Below, one piece after another: positions 33,058 to 45,829 of a DNA stretch of 64,000 nt. Under the pieces are notes generated by a model that saw only the letters and a program-made list of their open reading frames with translations, made no database searches and was not told the DNA's origin. Made by a program: the position numbers and the translations under genes. How positions within the stretch are numbered: the first letter of the stretch is position 1; every line of letters starts with the position of its first letter. Origin of the DNA: Cliona cf. orientalis (Eukaryota; Porifera; Demospongiae; Clionaida; Clionaidae); the NCBI GenBank assembly GCA_963930775.1, contig OZ005699.1, positions 3,989,501 to 4,053,500 on the forward strand, written 5' to 3'.

Positions 33058-33822
33058 TTATATATCCCACCTGATTGGCTAAAAGTCACGCGCACCATAG
33101 TCTACATGCATAGCAACAACCGTTCTAACCTAGCAACAATAGTTCTGAACAGAAAGAGAGTTGCACAGATATAAAAAACAAACCAGCAAAGAAGCAACCG
33201 ATGACGGATGGCTTGAGTCACGGAACCATGGCTAGTTAGTGCTTCAGCTTTCCGTGAACAGAAGAGAGTCAGGTAGCTTCGAAAACATAGTTTCACTGTT
33301 CAACAAACTCGGGCAATGGCTATTGAGACTTGGACCAGCAGCTAATACAGTTCACTTGCAGTTGAACTTGCCACGTGGTAGAACTGACAGATCGAGTAAT
33401 AGCTAATTGGTTCCTGATTAGTGTCAATTAGTGTGCGTGTGTTTCCGTGTCTGTGTAAACAATGTCTACTGCCTATGTACAGTGGAGTGTGTGTGCAACC
33501 ATGGTGCAATCAGTAGTGGCACTGTGCTGATGCACACGCAAATATAGTAGGTATGATGATGTGACTGCTTGTGTGAACTAAAACAATGGCTCTGATTGGT
33601 CAAAGTAATAGCCAGAGGGAGGGAAATATGGATCATATTTTCCCTTGTACCCCTCAGGGAGGGAAAATATCCTAGTTATACCCTGGCTGATATAATTCTT
33701 AGGTATACTTAGGTGGGATATATATATAATTATATCTATGTTTTATTATAATATTATCACCCTGTACATGTCAGGCTGTTACAATTTTGTAACAGACCTT
33801 CAGCTATGGAAGCTATAAAGCA

Positions 33823-34590
33823 TTAAGGTACCATTAAATTGCGTGGGTGTGAGGTGGGGAATATGACACCTAAACCACATCAAAGTCATAAGTGAGGTGC
33901 ATGCTGTGTAACCACGCCCTTTTAATTGCCCAGGTCTCAGGGGTGTGGCTGCTAGAGCCGGAAGTGTTCATTTAATATCCTCAATGGACCGGAAGCCGAG
34001 CCGGAAGGGAGGGGCCAGGCCACGCCCAAAACAGCACCACCCTGTGCCTCAAGGACCACCATTCTCAATCAAGTGCCGACTGGCCACCGGATGTCCACCG
34101 GAAGCCCACAATCAATCCCAATTAAAACACACAGCTTCCTCAAGGCCAAAACACACACAAACACTTCAAGGCCGTTCTGCCACACCGCACACACAAGAGC
34201 TCACCTCATTTCCTGTGTGGGCGGGGTAACAACACGTCATCGCAACCACATCCGCTTCAAACCATCGTCAGCTTCCGTCCAGCCGTACGGTCCCCTCGAT
34301 CGCACCGGCGTACAGTGCCTCATTAACTGACATGGCCTCACCTTTGACCTCCTGCCACGCCCCCAAAGCCGCCCCGCGGGGTTCAAAGGTCACCACCGCT
34401 TCCGGGACACGCCCACCTATCGCCTCGGCCAAGTCCCAGGCGCTGATGTCCAAGCACTGGCCCGTGAAGCCATGCCCAATCGAAAGCAATAAAACCTGCA
34501 TTAACGCACACGCACACACTCCACACAGTGCCAGGAACACGCCCACATGCAATTAGGCCTAATTAGCTTCTTTTTTTTTTTTTTTTTTTT
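33823..34590 (-). mobile_element. TTAA-1 element, copy truncated at its T run
   Basis: It starts at TTAAGGTACCATTAAATTGC and follows the reverse orientation of the full element as far as the homopolymer T run (34571-34590). There it changes directly into the tandem array of a different element. The break exactly at the homopolymer suggests slippage or template switching. Confidence 0.78.
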
Positions 34591-37190
34591 CAAGGCGACC
34601 AGAACACTAAGCAGAAAAAAAATTATCCAAAAACCACCATATAATGGAGCTGGGTGCGTAGTGGAACCATACAATGCAAGCAGGCAGCCTAAATTTCAAT
34701 TTTGTCAAAAAGTTGGTAAAGGTCGTCACGTTTATGTGCGCGCGTGGCCCCGCCCCTCACGTAGCGCGTGGGCGGAAACATTGCAAACGCATGGCTTCCC
34801 TTTACAAACATATGGGGAAACTTCAAAGGGCCGTAACTTTGATTCTAAGGCGTGAATCAAAATTTTCTCATGTCAAATCTCGTGTTTTGGCCCATTCTGC
34901 GTGCCGGTGTAAAAATTATCTCCCCAAGTGCTCCCAATTCCTCCAAACATTTTCAAGGCGACCAGAACACTAAGCAGAAAAAAAATTATCCAAAAACCAC
35001 CATATAATGGAGCTGGGTGCGTAGTGGAACCATACAATGCAAGCAGGCAGCCTAAATTTCAATTTTGTCAAAAAGTTGGTAAAGGTCGTCACGTTTATGT
35101 GCGCGCGTGGCCCCGCCCCTCACGTAGCGCGTGGGCGGAAACATTGCAAACGCATGGCTTCCCTTTACAAACATATGGGGAAACTTCAAAGGGCCGTAAC
35201 TTTGATTCTAAGGCGTGAATCAAATTTTTCTCATGTCAAATCTCGTGTTTTGGCCCATTCTGCGTGCCGGTGTAAAAATTATCTCCCCAAGTGCTCCCAA
35301 TTCCTCCAAACATTTTTCACACAGGAAATCTTTTTTTTTTCAAGGAGACCACACACTAAGCAGAAAAAATTGTCCAGAAACCACCACATAGTTCTTAGTA
35401 GACCCATACAATGAAAGCAGGCCGTCCATGCTCCTAGTAGAGCCTAGAAAACTCAGAGTGTATGATCAGTGTTGAGTGAGGTTCAGTACCAGTGGCCCCT
35501 GCAACACGTTACTTCCTACTAGTACTTAAGATCACCACAGCACACACACACAAGGGCTAGGGGAAAAGCACAACAAAACAATTTTAGTTACGTTTCTCAA
35601 CTCGATGTACTTTCCCACACATCCATGCATGTACAATGTAAAACTGTAGCTGCAGTATTATGCCACCTACCTCTCAGCAAAAACGGGAAAGCTACTGTTG
35701 TGGCTGATTCTTCATCCATTCAGCAAGCCTCTGGATACAATACCAGCTGCATGGTGGCCTATGCATGTACTGGCCTAGCGATTTTCTAAATAACGCACAC
35801 CGGGACTCAAAACATTGCAAAGACATGGCTTCCCTATACAAATATATGGGTGAACTTTAAAGGGCTGTAACTTTAATTCTAAGGCGTGAATCAAAATTTT
35901 CTCATGTCAAATCTCGTTTTTCGACCCATTCTGCATGCCCATGTAAAAACTACGTTCCCAAGTGCTCCCAATCCCTCCATGAATTAATTTTGTATCTTTT
36001 TTTCTACTTAGTGTGTAATTTTCTACTTCTACTTCTACTTCAAGGAGACCAGACACTAAGCAGAAAAAAATTATCCGAAAACCACCATATAATTGAGCTG
36101 GATGCATAGTAGAGCCATACAATGCAAGCAGGCAGCCTATACATCAAAGTGGGTAATGGTCGTCACGTCGATGTGCGCGCGTGGCCCCGCCCCTCACGTA
36201 GAAAACATTGCAAATGCATGGCTTCCTATACAAACATATGGGAAAACTTCAAAGGGCCATAACTTTAATTCTAAGGCGTGAATCAAAATTCCCTTCCATC
36301 AAATCTCTAGTTTCGACCCATTCTGCGTGCCCATGTAAAAATTATCCCCCCAAGTGCTCCCAAACCCCCCATGAATTAGATTATTTAATTATTTAAATTT
36401 GCTTTTTTTTTCTACTTAGTGTATAACTACTTAGTGTTTAACAAGGGGACCACACACTAAGCAGGAAAAAAAATGGTCCAAAAACCACCACACAGTCGAG
36501 CTGGATGCATAGTAGAGCCATACAATGCAAGCAGGCATCCTAATAGCCATATACACAATATTCGGTAAAGGGTCGTCAACGTACCTCGCGCGCCCGTAAT
36601 TTTTTTTATGGGCAAACATTGCTTCCTATACAAACATATGGGAAAACTTTCAAGGACCGTAACTTTAATTCTAAGGCGTGAATCAAAATTCTTTCAGGTC
36701 AAATCTCTAGTTTCGACCCATTTTGTGTGCCGGTGCAAAAATTATGTCCCCAAGTGCTCCCAAACCCCCCATGAATTAGATTATTTAATTATTTAAATTT
36801 GCTTTTTTTCTACTTAGTGTGTAATAAGGAGACCACACACTAAGCAGAAAAAAAATGACCGGAAACCTCCACATAGTCAAGCTGGAAGCCATACAATGCA
36901 AGCAGGCAGCCCATATTTCAATTTTGATGAAATTGGGTAAAGGTCGTCACGTTTATGTGCGCGTGGGCGGAAAACATTGCAAACGCATGGCTTCCCTATA
37001 CAAACATATGGGTAAACACTTAAAGTGTGATATCTTTAGGTGTGAATCAAAATTCCGCTTCCAAGAAATTTCCAGGTGCGATCCATTCTGCGTGCTCATA
37101 TGAATAGTTTGTCGTGAATAGCTCCCCAGAGTCTCAAACATTATTTAATTACATTAAATTCTTTTTTTTTCTATAAGCTAAACCACACCA
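34591..37190 (+). repeat. Six-unit tandem array of a 0.36-0.40 kb element
   Basis: Unit starts (CAAGGnGACC...CACTAAGCAGAAAA) lie at 34591, 34954, 35341, 36041, 36442 and 36825. Units 1 and 2 are almost identical with a 363 bp period. Unit 3 contains about 340 bp of foreign DNA (about 35430-35800). Units end in TTTCTACTTAGTGTG, the inverse of the start, so each unit looks like a complete inverted-repeat element. All units but the third carry GGTAAAGGTCGTCACG-like sequence followed by a GTGGCCCCGCCCC box or its remnant. The small ORFs across them show no coding constraint that I can see. Confidence 0.82.
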
Positions 37191-40100
37191 TAAGATAAAA
37201 GAATTACAACAACCTGTAAATAAGAAATACCATCAGATTTCCACATTTGTATGGGGGACCATAGAACATAACCACACATTATTATTCAAAAGCCTCGGTA
37301 AATCCTACTATTGTGTGGCACACACAACAAATCATTCATGTGGGCTATGTATCACTTGTCAGCTTCCTTACAAAGTCTATTTGCCAAGTCCAACAACAAA
37401 TTATATATTATGTGCACACAAGTTGCAATTACATTTACACAGACCTGTACTATCATGTTCAAAGCCTTGATGAACCATTGTTGCACACCATTTCCCGCTG
37501 AGTATAATATGTATATATGACATTGTGTGTACATACATAATATTATGCCAAATCTCAAGTTGCTTGCACATAATTTTAATTATAAGGCCGCTGAGAGTAT
37601 TATAATATTATACTAACATTTACTGATGTGCTACACGCTGCAGCTGTTGATGGCCACCTGAAATTCCAACAGCATAATAATTATACTATCCAGCTGAAGC
37701 TATACTGTAGCACCTTCTGGATGACCACCTGACACTCCTTTATCACTTGCAGTCACAGTTGTCATACCACCCCCAATGAGTACACCATATCCACAGTTGC
37801 AGTGGCACCCACCTATAATATTATATTGAGCATTGGTTAAGATAATGTCCAGGACCCACTGTATTATCCGCTGTGGAAACTAGATTGATATCCTTGATCC
37901 CTGTCAGCTGATGAAGCTGGAAGTTCTCTCTACCTTTCTAATATTATTATCATTATAATATTATTATAGTAACAACTCAAGTAGGTATAATATAGCTATA
38001 CCTATCAGAATTAACAACTCTTATAGACTTACCAATGAAACGTTGGCTTCGTAATAATCTGATATCAAATGCTGAAGATACATTATAGCTATGTATAATA
38101 GCTAACTTGCAGCCGCTGAGTATAAATTGTTTATAGTACTAGCTATACCTACAATACAAAGTACATGAACCTTAGTGGTTTGAATTTACCACAATTCAGA
38201 GTTTAATTAGCTATTATACCAAATCCAGTTTTATGTTGATATGACTGGTTGAGACTACATGCACTCCTTGCTGATAATATTGTGTTATATAGTGAGAAAT
38301 TAATCCAAATTTATAATATCAGATTCTGCTAATTTATAATCATGTGAGACAGAGCTCCTCTGCACAATCATTAACATAATATTAATAATTATGCTACAAA
38401 TACCGCCTGGTACATTAGCTATATAATATCAGAAATGTATGCAAATTAATGAACTGCTATAAACAAGCTTTAGCTATAGAGCTACCTAGCTAGATGGGAC
38501 ACCTCAATATACAGCTTCAGAGTCGTCACAATCTCTCAATCTCTGTAGAGTGTGACCGTGTGTGCGGATTAGGTGAGTATAGTGTAGAACAGTATAAATA
38601 ACAGACGGGTATACAAAATTTAATACATTAGCATGGCAGAGACTGTGGGCCCAGGCTATTAGCTATATAGCTAGCACGATTTCAAAGGCTAGCCTTGCCC
38701 TGAAATTCATACACTAGACTGGCTTTCAGGTTTAGGGCTGGTTCATTCACCATCCCACATGCAGTGATGGCTTGGTCATCGCCAAACGCATGTAGCTCAT
38801 GCAACAAACTGGCAGGCAACTACAGAGGTCAAAATATCCTGAATCAGACCATTGTGGCGAAAACAGAAAGACTGGCTTACAAGAGTATTAAACCCTCAAA
38901 ACAATACAACTAGAAAGCTCAATTGAGCACTGATTTATGCCATTTTTGGGATCAAAGGTGAATCCAGTAGTCCAGTCCAGTAGTCCAGTCCAGTGATCCA
39001 GTCCAGTGAATACATACACCCTAAGGATACACCCCCATGGAAGAACACTAATTAGTCTTCAGGGTTTTTTTTGGAGAATCTAATTTCTGTCTTATGGGCT
39101 CAAAATAACATTTAATAATTTGTCTGATGGGTATCTTAAATTAGATTAATGATTTATCTGATGGGTATTTTAAGGAAAAAATTCAAAAGAAGTGAGGGAG
39201 AATCAAATTGTGCAATTAATATTAACCGATATTTCAAAATAATTTACTCATCAGCCTTAAATTACATATATACATCTCAGATGCTCCCACAACCAGGTGT
39301 CATAGTGCTATATTATTATAGTATACAGGTACAGTGCATGGACCCCCTCTATAAGGACATCCCTGAAATGATGAAACCTCCCTTAATCAGGACACCCAGC
39401 ATGGTTCCAGCAACGTATAGCTAGAAAAGTGCATAAAACTACCCCTGAAATGAGAACACTTTTAATCAGGACACCTTAAGCTGTCCTAATTAAGACTGTT
39501 GGAATATACAGAGGATTCTACTGTAGTAGTATTGAACCACACTATCACATATCCTAGCTCTAGAGTATGTCTGTGCGTACCGACCCCATAGAATAAATAT
39601 AGGATAAATTAAAAGGGGTCATGCAGATATAGCTACCCCTTCAGACTAATTATTATTTGGATACATACTATATGTATTGATACACAACCTAGTTTTAATT
39701 TACATCATGATATGATTTTGGTTTTATAATTTATCCCTAAAGATATAGACTCCCTAGGGACATGATTTATAATTAATAATTATCCCTATGGAGAATTATG
39801 TAATACCATAGAGCTGGAAAATTTGGCAGGGAATAAAATTGGGTGGGTTGATGGTATGCCTCTAAATTAAATTAGATCCTAGTTGTAACAAATACTGTTA
39901 TCTGATTGGTCAGGAGCAGGTATCTATTTCTCATATAAACCTGTAAAAATTGTTACCTATGGTTAGGACTGTTGCTAGGCAGCAGTTTATTATGTCAAGC
40001 CTATGGGCATTGTTGCTAGGATCTAAAGTTGTTAGACACTGTTTAGTCAGTTTCTACGTGATTTAGAAGACCTCAGGGCTCAGTAGAACCCTCGCTTCGC

Positions 40101-41448
40101 TCGGGATTCTACATAGAGCCCTTAGGTCTTCTAAATCACATAGTGTCTAACTATTATTTCTGATCTGCATGCATGTAATGTACGTACACATAATAACACA
40201 TGGGCGTAGGAACAGGGGTGGCCACAGGGGCCAGGGCCCCCCCCACTTTCTGAGCTGACATTAATCTAATCAAAGCTATCCTTCAAACAAACTCTAGTTA
40301 AATGATAAGTATGTGCTAAAGTATTATCATAGGGCTTACTTGGGCCAGTGTTCATTCTGTTTGTCATGGACTGTATCAATCATGTTTATTTGCATATGAT
40401 TTTTTCTAGGGGTTATGACAGTCACTCTGTATGCGCATGGTGTGCGTATACACATGTACATAACTATAGCAGTTGAGCCTTGCCATGTTTCTCTAGTTAC
40501 TGTCAAGGGCTTATAGACTCCTAAAGGATCCATAAGCCCTTGTTACTGTATTGTATAATGTTTCAGAGATGCTACTTGTTGAGCTCAAAAACTCCAGAAG
40601 ATTTTATAAAATTTACCTAATATTATGCCACTTGTCAAGAGGTGGATAGTGAGGCACTGTTTATTATTATTATCTTTGTGGTGACAGCTAAATATGTTTC
40701 ATGCAAGTGTGCAGCAAGAAAGTAGATAGTGACCATTACTCATTAAGTTAATCGATTTAAGCTACATGTATAGACCAGTGCCCCCCACCCCCCCCCCCCC
40801 TCTGTATGCAACTCTGACCCCTTAGAAACGAGCCAGGCTTCCCCTTCAGAATACCAGACTAGAGAGAGTATGGAAGTTCAGGTAAATAGCTAATATAGGT
40901 CATGTTCATAATAATAATATTCTATTACCACCACTAGCATATCACAGGGAGAATGGTACTGTTGGTATGCTAGTATCAAGATAGAGCTATCAGGAATTAT
41001 GGCTGAGGACTCATACCCCGCAATAATAGTAAGTAAACAAGGAGGAGAGGGTCTGGCTGGTGTACTACTGAAATATTCATAAAGAGGGAAGGGTTAGTGA
41101 ATGAAGCTGGCCAACAGCAGCGCTTGACCTATTCTCTCCTGAGGCTCCAGCTCAACTGAGGATCATGCAGTGTGTGCAATGGAGTTAGTGATTGTGCATG
41201 TGAAGCTCAGGGTGGTCTCCACCACAGAAGGAGTGATGCAGCCCTAGCGGTGCACATAATTAGTCTGTTCAGCTAAACACTTTCCTTATAAGGAAAGTGT
41301 GAATGTCACTATGTACACACCTGTCCACTGCTGCACAAAGGCTGCTGCTTTGAGTTTGCACAGCTCACTGGCAACCTATATATGCTCCAATCTCATCACA
41401 CTCTTAAACACATTCCCCAAATCATATTCCATAATATATTATTATGAC
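37191..41448. other. AT-rich intergenic DNA
   Basis: No convincing exon. A short CCAGTCCAGT repeat lies at 38970-39005; GATACACCCCCATGGAAGAA at 39018 is the inverse of 44826; a Gly-like CTCGCTTCGCTCGGG box at 40091 also occurs near repeat J. A hAT-like CATGGGCGTAGGAA end lies at 40200. Confidence 0.5.
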
Positions 41449-42565
41449 ATACAAGTATGTTTAATGACACAATCATGGGATAATGTGGCTAGCATGCATG
41501 ATCATCTATTAACAGTACATGCTCACAAAACATAGAGACATAGTTCATGCACAAACAGTATCCTGCCTGGGCAGGATTGTCCATTAGTACCGTGCGCATG
41601 CGCAGATGGAAGCGGTTGCAGAGGCCACACCCCTTGGCAAAGCAAGCAAGTGTGCTATGGCAACGTTCTCGCTCTGCCCGAACGTTGCTACCGGACTACT
41701 GACAGGTATGAACAGACCTCGCCTCTCGCTTCGCTCGAGGCTCGGTGGCTAGCGCCAGCGCCTGCTTAAGGTTACGGGTGACTGTTTGCACCTAGAAATT
41801 TTCGCGAGTAACAAGCTATTTGTATCTCCACAAGGGAAGCAGCAATGAAGCTGAAATAAAAACGAAATTATAGCTAACATGATGACAGAGACAGCTGGCT
41901 CAACATTGAAGCGACCTTCCCGTCGTGAAAGTCAGGCAATGGCCACCATTGTCACGAACTCTTGCGTCAAGTTTTACCTAGACAAAGGAGTCTAGTCTAC
42001 TATCTACAGCTTATTTATGAAGTACTCCAGTGCTGGAGTTGGTTCCCAAGTTCATAGAACCTCCACAAAGAGAAAGCTACACAAAAGAAGGTAATTTACG
42101 CCAAGCGTAATGGCGGACCAGGTCGTCAACATGGCTGTCTAGCTGCTTTCTGACAGGTGGCCTTCAAATTTACACCAACTCCAGCCCTGCCCAGATGTCT
42201 GAGTAATAAGATAAACACTTCCTTACGGTCAAAAGAGAAGCCTTGGTATGCTCCATTACTCACTACGGGAAATGCCCGTGCGTGGGCGAACTGTCACCCG
42301 TAACCTTAACAGGCCTTTCGAAACGCGCGGCGCTTTCGCGCCGATCGTTCGATCGACAATGCGTAGCTATGGCCCGAGGCACTCTTCTTTAGTGCACACG
42401 TTACTTCTTTGTGCACACGGCCCTACAGTTTTGACCAATCCTGAACCTTGTAGTGCGGCTCGTTCATAGCAACCGGGCGCATCCAAGACGCGTATCCATG
42501 CCCTCATGTAATGACACGGACTATATAAGAAAAATGACCGTCTGAAAAATATTTTTCGTTGTATA
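41449..42565 (+). repeat. Dispersed promoter-like repeat J, copy 2, with insertion
   Basis: Collinear with 32458-32935 including the ACAAGTATGTTT...GACACAATCATGG stretch, but interrupted by the TTAA-flanked MITE at 41766. Confidence 0.55.
41766..42309. mobile_element. TTAA-flanked MITE
   Basis: TTAAGGTTACGGGTGACTGT at the left and ACTGTCACCCGTAACCTTAA at the right. The other copy of the host repeat (32695-32705) has no insertion, so this is an occupied site beside an empty one. The terminus differs from TTAA-1. Confidence 0.75.
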
Positions 42566-42676
42566 TAGTATAACAATGTACTCAGAGTCTGAGACAGCAT
42601 TCACCCTCAAACTCAGAGCTTCAAAGGTCACACTCTATTATAATACCATAATCACATCACACATACCCTAATCACA

Positions 42677-43136
42677 TACCGTATGGCGGGTAATTTTCGT
42701 GGGTACTAATTTTCATGGAAAGTCCAAAAAGGCCCTCAAAATTAATTTTCGTGGTTTTAAGTTTCGTGGCAGCAATCAGTCCAGGGGCATGGCACTGCAT
42801 AAGCGATGATGTAATCGATACACGTGCTCGATCTCGCTCGTGATCTTCTTTGTTACTAAGCCATACCAACAGAGACTTGGATAAATAGCATGAAATAGAA
42901 GAATATTAGTGTTAAAGACGCTATCAGCTGGATGACAGTGGCTACTGTCACTTGCTAGCAATGGGAACGTTAGCCGCACTGCCACGATATTTGTGGCCAC
43001 GCCCATCATCATGGACTCGCATATATAATACCTACCATATCACCATAGGCATTAATTTTCGTGGGTGGAAAAATTTCGTGACTGCCAAGAAAATAACGAA
43101 AATTAGCACCCCACGAAAATTACCCATCATACGGTA
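42677..43136. mobile_element. MITE with TACCGTATGGCGGGTAATTT ends
   Basis: TACCGTATGGCGGGTAATTT plus TCGTGGGT is mirrored by ACCCCACGAAAATTACCC and ATACGGTA. About 460 bp with internal echoes of AATTTTCGTGG. Confidence 0.72.
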
Positions 43137-43477
43137 GCACTTAAAAACAACTCATACATACCCTAATCACTTCACACATACATATACCATATCACACTCT
43201 CATACCCTAATCACATCGCACTCTCAAACAATTAACTAGTATACATCTATAACTTATTTTATCCCCTCACACGCTCATTGACAAGTAACATCACACCACA
43301 TACCCACTTAGATACATAATACCACATACAATCTCCATAATAATAATAATTATTATTATATGGGCTATACAGTACGTAATTGACCATCGCCTAGCAACAG
43401 AAGTTTTTATAGGCAAATTATTGGATGCCACTGGGGTATTGGTGATCATAGGGTAGCATAGGTGGCGGAACCGGGGG

Positions 43478-43561
43478 GGGGGGGGCACCAGGGGCATGTG
43501 CCCCCCCCTAGCATGACAGTCCTTCAATAGATCCCTGTTGTGGTAGACATGTGACACATCC

Positions 43562-43600
<39 letters not shown>
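43478..43600 (+). repeat. G and C homopolymer pair including a C33 run
   Basis: A G run near 43478, a short C run near 43501 and about 33 C at 43568-43600. Part of an unclassified MITE in which GGTGGCGGAACC marks one side. Confidence 0.75.
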
Positions 43601-43962
43601 ATTATAGCAGTATTTTCCACCACTGGGTAGGCCAATGATGCGAGAAGTCATGAGCCAATTAACTAGTATGTTGTATGCAAGACCTTACCTGGGGTGTATT
43701 TGATCATGCATCTTGTGCACCCCAATTAATACTTGGTCTTGTGTAGCTTATAATCCACCAGTCATGCTGTTCTATATTATTGTATTATACTTAATGCATT
43801 AATTCTCTCGGCTGTGCCATGGACAAATTCAATTCTTCGATAGTAATCCCCTACCGTTTTTCCAGTGGTTCCCTTCAAGCACAATATCAATTACCCTATT
43901 AATTGTTTCTGCTAATTAAAGGGTAATACCCCAGACATTGTGCATTTAGCAGCCCCCTATCC

Positions 43963-44411
43963 AGAAGAGGTTGGACATGACGCATATTTACGCCATAGTC
44001 ACATGACCTTGGTATGCAATTATGCTGCCACGCGTTCAAAAGAATGCCATTTGCGAGTGTAGCTGGTAGCTCAAATGTTTGCGTTTGTGAACTATGGCCA
44101 AATCTGAAGCTGAAACGGAGACGAATCGTGTAGATCTAATGTTATAACAGCGAAAGAAGCTGACTGCAATCGACAAATACTGTTTTTGATGTTGCCATTC
44201 TGAGGAACGAGTTTTCCCGATTTGCAAGAAGTGTGAGGGGTGGATGGGCGGGGTATGGCACTGGATCTTCTTTTCTCATGGATTTCAACTTGCTTTCACA
44301 TTTAAAACTGTCGTCAAGGCTTTAGATCGTGACTTACGTTTTGTACAGTGTTATATGTATGGGGCAACACGCCCACTTTTTGTGCGCACGTGATCGTGTC
44401 CAACCTCCTCT
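43963..44411. mobile_element. Inverted-repeat element of 0.45 kb
   Basis: AGAAGAGGTTGGACATGACG and CGTGTCCAACCTCCTCT are imperfect inverse ends. AGCCCCCTATC and GCCCCCTATC flank the two sides. No transposase. Confidence 0.55.
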
Positions 44412-44561
44412 GCCCCCTATCGACACTACCTCTCAGTGCCCTATGGACACTGTATTGTCAATTCAAAAATGCTTGAGATAATAATCATAGAACACACTAT
44501 GGAATAAATAGCCATCATTGCTAATTTCACCTGTGAAGGGAGTATAGCTAATACTATTATA

Positions 44562-44815
44562 ATTGGTCCGGAAGGTATCCAGTGTATTCATTATGACGTC
44601 TTGGGGGAGGGGGGGGGGGAAGTGGCTTTAATTAAGTTGTCATGAGGGTAAATGTATAACATATATACCCATAATTAGTCCGGAGGGTACCCAGTGTATT
44701 CATAATGATGTCTTGAAGGGTGAAGTGGCTTCAATTAAGTTGTCATCAGGGTATAAATGTGCCCATAAATTAGTCTTGAGGGTGTTTAGGTGGTTTTAAT
44801 TATTGTCATGGGGGG
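44562..44815 (+). repeat. Short tandem repeat of about 90-120 bp, 2.5 units
   Basis: ATTGGTCCGGAAGGTATCCA ... AAGTGGCTTTAATTAAGTTG is repeated as ATTAGTCCGGAGGGTACCCA ... AAGTGGCTTCAATTAAGTTG, with a third partial unit. Confidence 0.65.
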
Positions 44816-44864
44816 AAACGTGATAGTGTTCTTCCATGGGGGTGTATCTTTATTAACTGGAATA

Positions 44865-45075
44865 GCCCATTACAAGAGCGGGCCGCCGCTCGCCATCCGG
44901 CGGGAAGTTTCAAACGAGTACGTGTGCGTCCTGCGCGCACGTGCCCGCTGAGAACTAAATTCGGAAGCGTCTGATCCCGCTAGCTAGTCTGCCATGCTTT
45001 GTGACGCCTGTATGCCATGGGGCTGGCCCGCCAGACTATTAAGTCAGTCCATGGCAGGGCCTACCGCTGAATTAA
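44865..45075. other. GC-rich patch without assignable feature
   Basis: GAGCGGGCCGCCGCTCGCC through ATGGCAGGGCCTACCGCTGA stands out from the flanking AT-rich DNA. Short ORFs only. It could be a regulatory island or an old element. Confidence 0.3.
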
Positions 45076-45829
45076 ACATGGACAAGAGGCCAGGGTGTAT
45101 GAAACAAAGCACACTACATGTGGCCATGGGTTCTAGCTAATACTGCCCAGCATGCTCCTCTAATCATTCTCTGCGTAGGCCGAGGATAAATGATGATTTA
45201 TCATTTTTTTACCGCTACATTTTATAGTCATAATCATCCACCAGAGCTATATAATATTGTATTATAGTCACAAGACTGGCAAGTACAGCTGAGTTCCAAG
45301 AAGAATGTGTTATCTGGAGAGCACTGAGTGTAGAGAAAGAGCTTAATTTAAATTTTTTGTTCATACCTGCGTAGTGATATAAAATATTATGTGTTTGTTC
45401 ATAACTGAAGTATGATCTACATGTATATACAGCATGGATTAGCTATTATGTTAGCTAACTATAGCTGCATAGAATTAATTGATATCTGGAAGCTTTGATA
45501 AGTCCTGACCCATGGGTGAGTGCTTATTACTGTAGGCGGTCATGCAGCTATGAAATGTGTGATCAAGAGAGAGTGTGATTAGTGGAGCAATATTTTTAAT
45601 ATGAAACTATTCCAGTGTAATATTGATACCAAAGATTAATATTATTATAACAGCCATTAATCTTATCACTAACTTAGCGGTCATCTATTAATAACAATAT
45701 TAATGCACATTAGTAGCTAACTGTTGGTAAGCTACAGAATTCTGCCAGTAAAGGCATACACAATATTATAATTATGACTTTATCACACAGTTCATTAACA
45801 GCTGCAAGCTTAATTAAACTAGCTACTAC

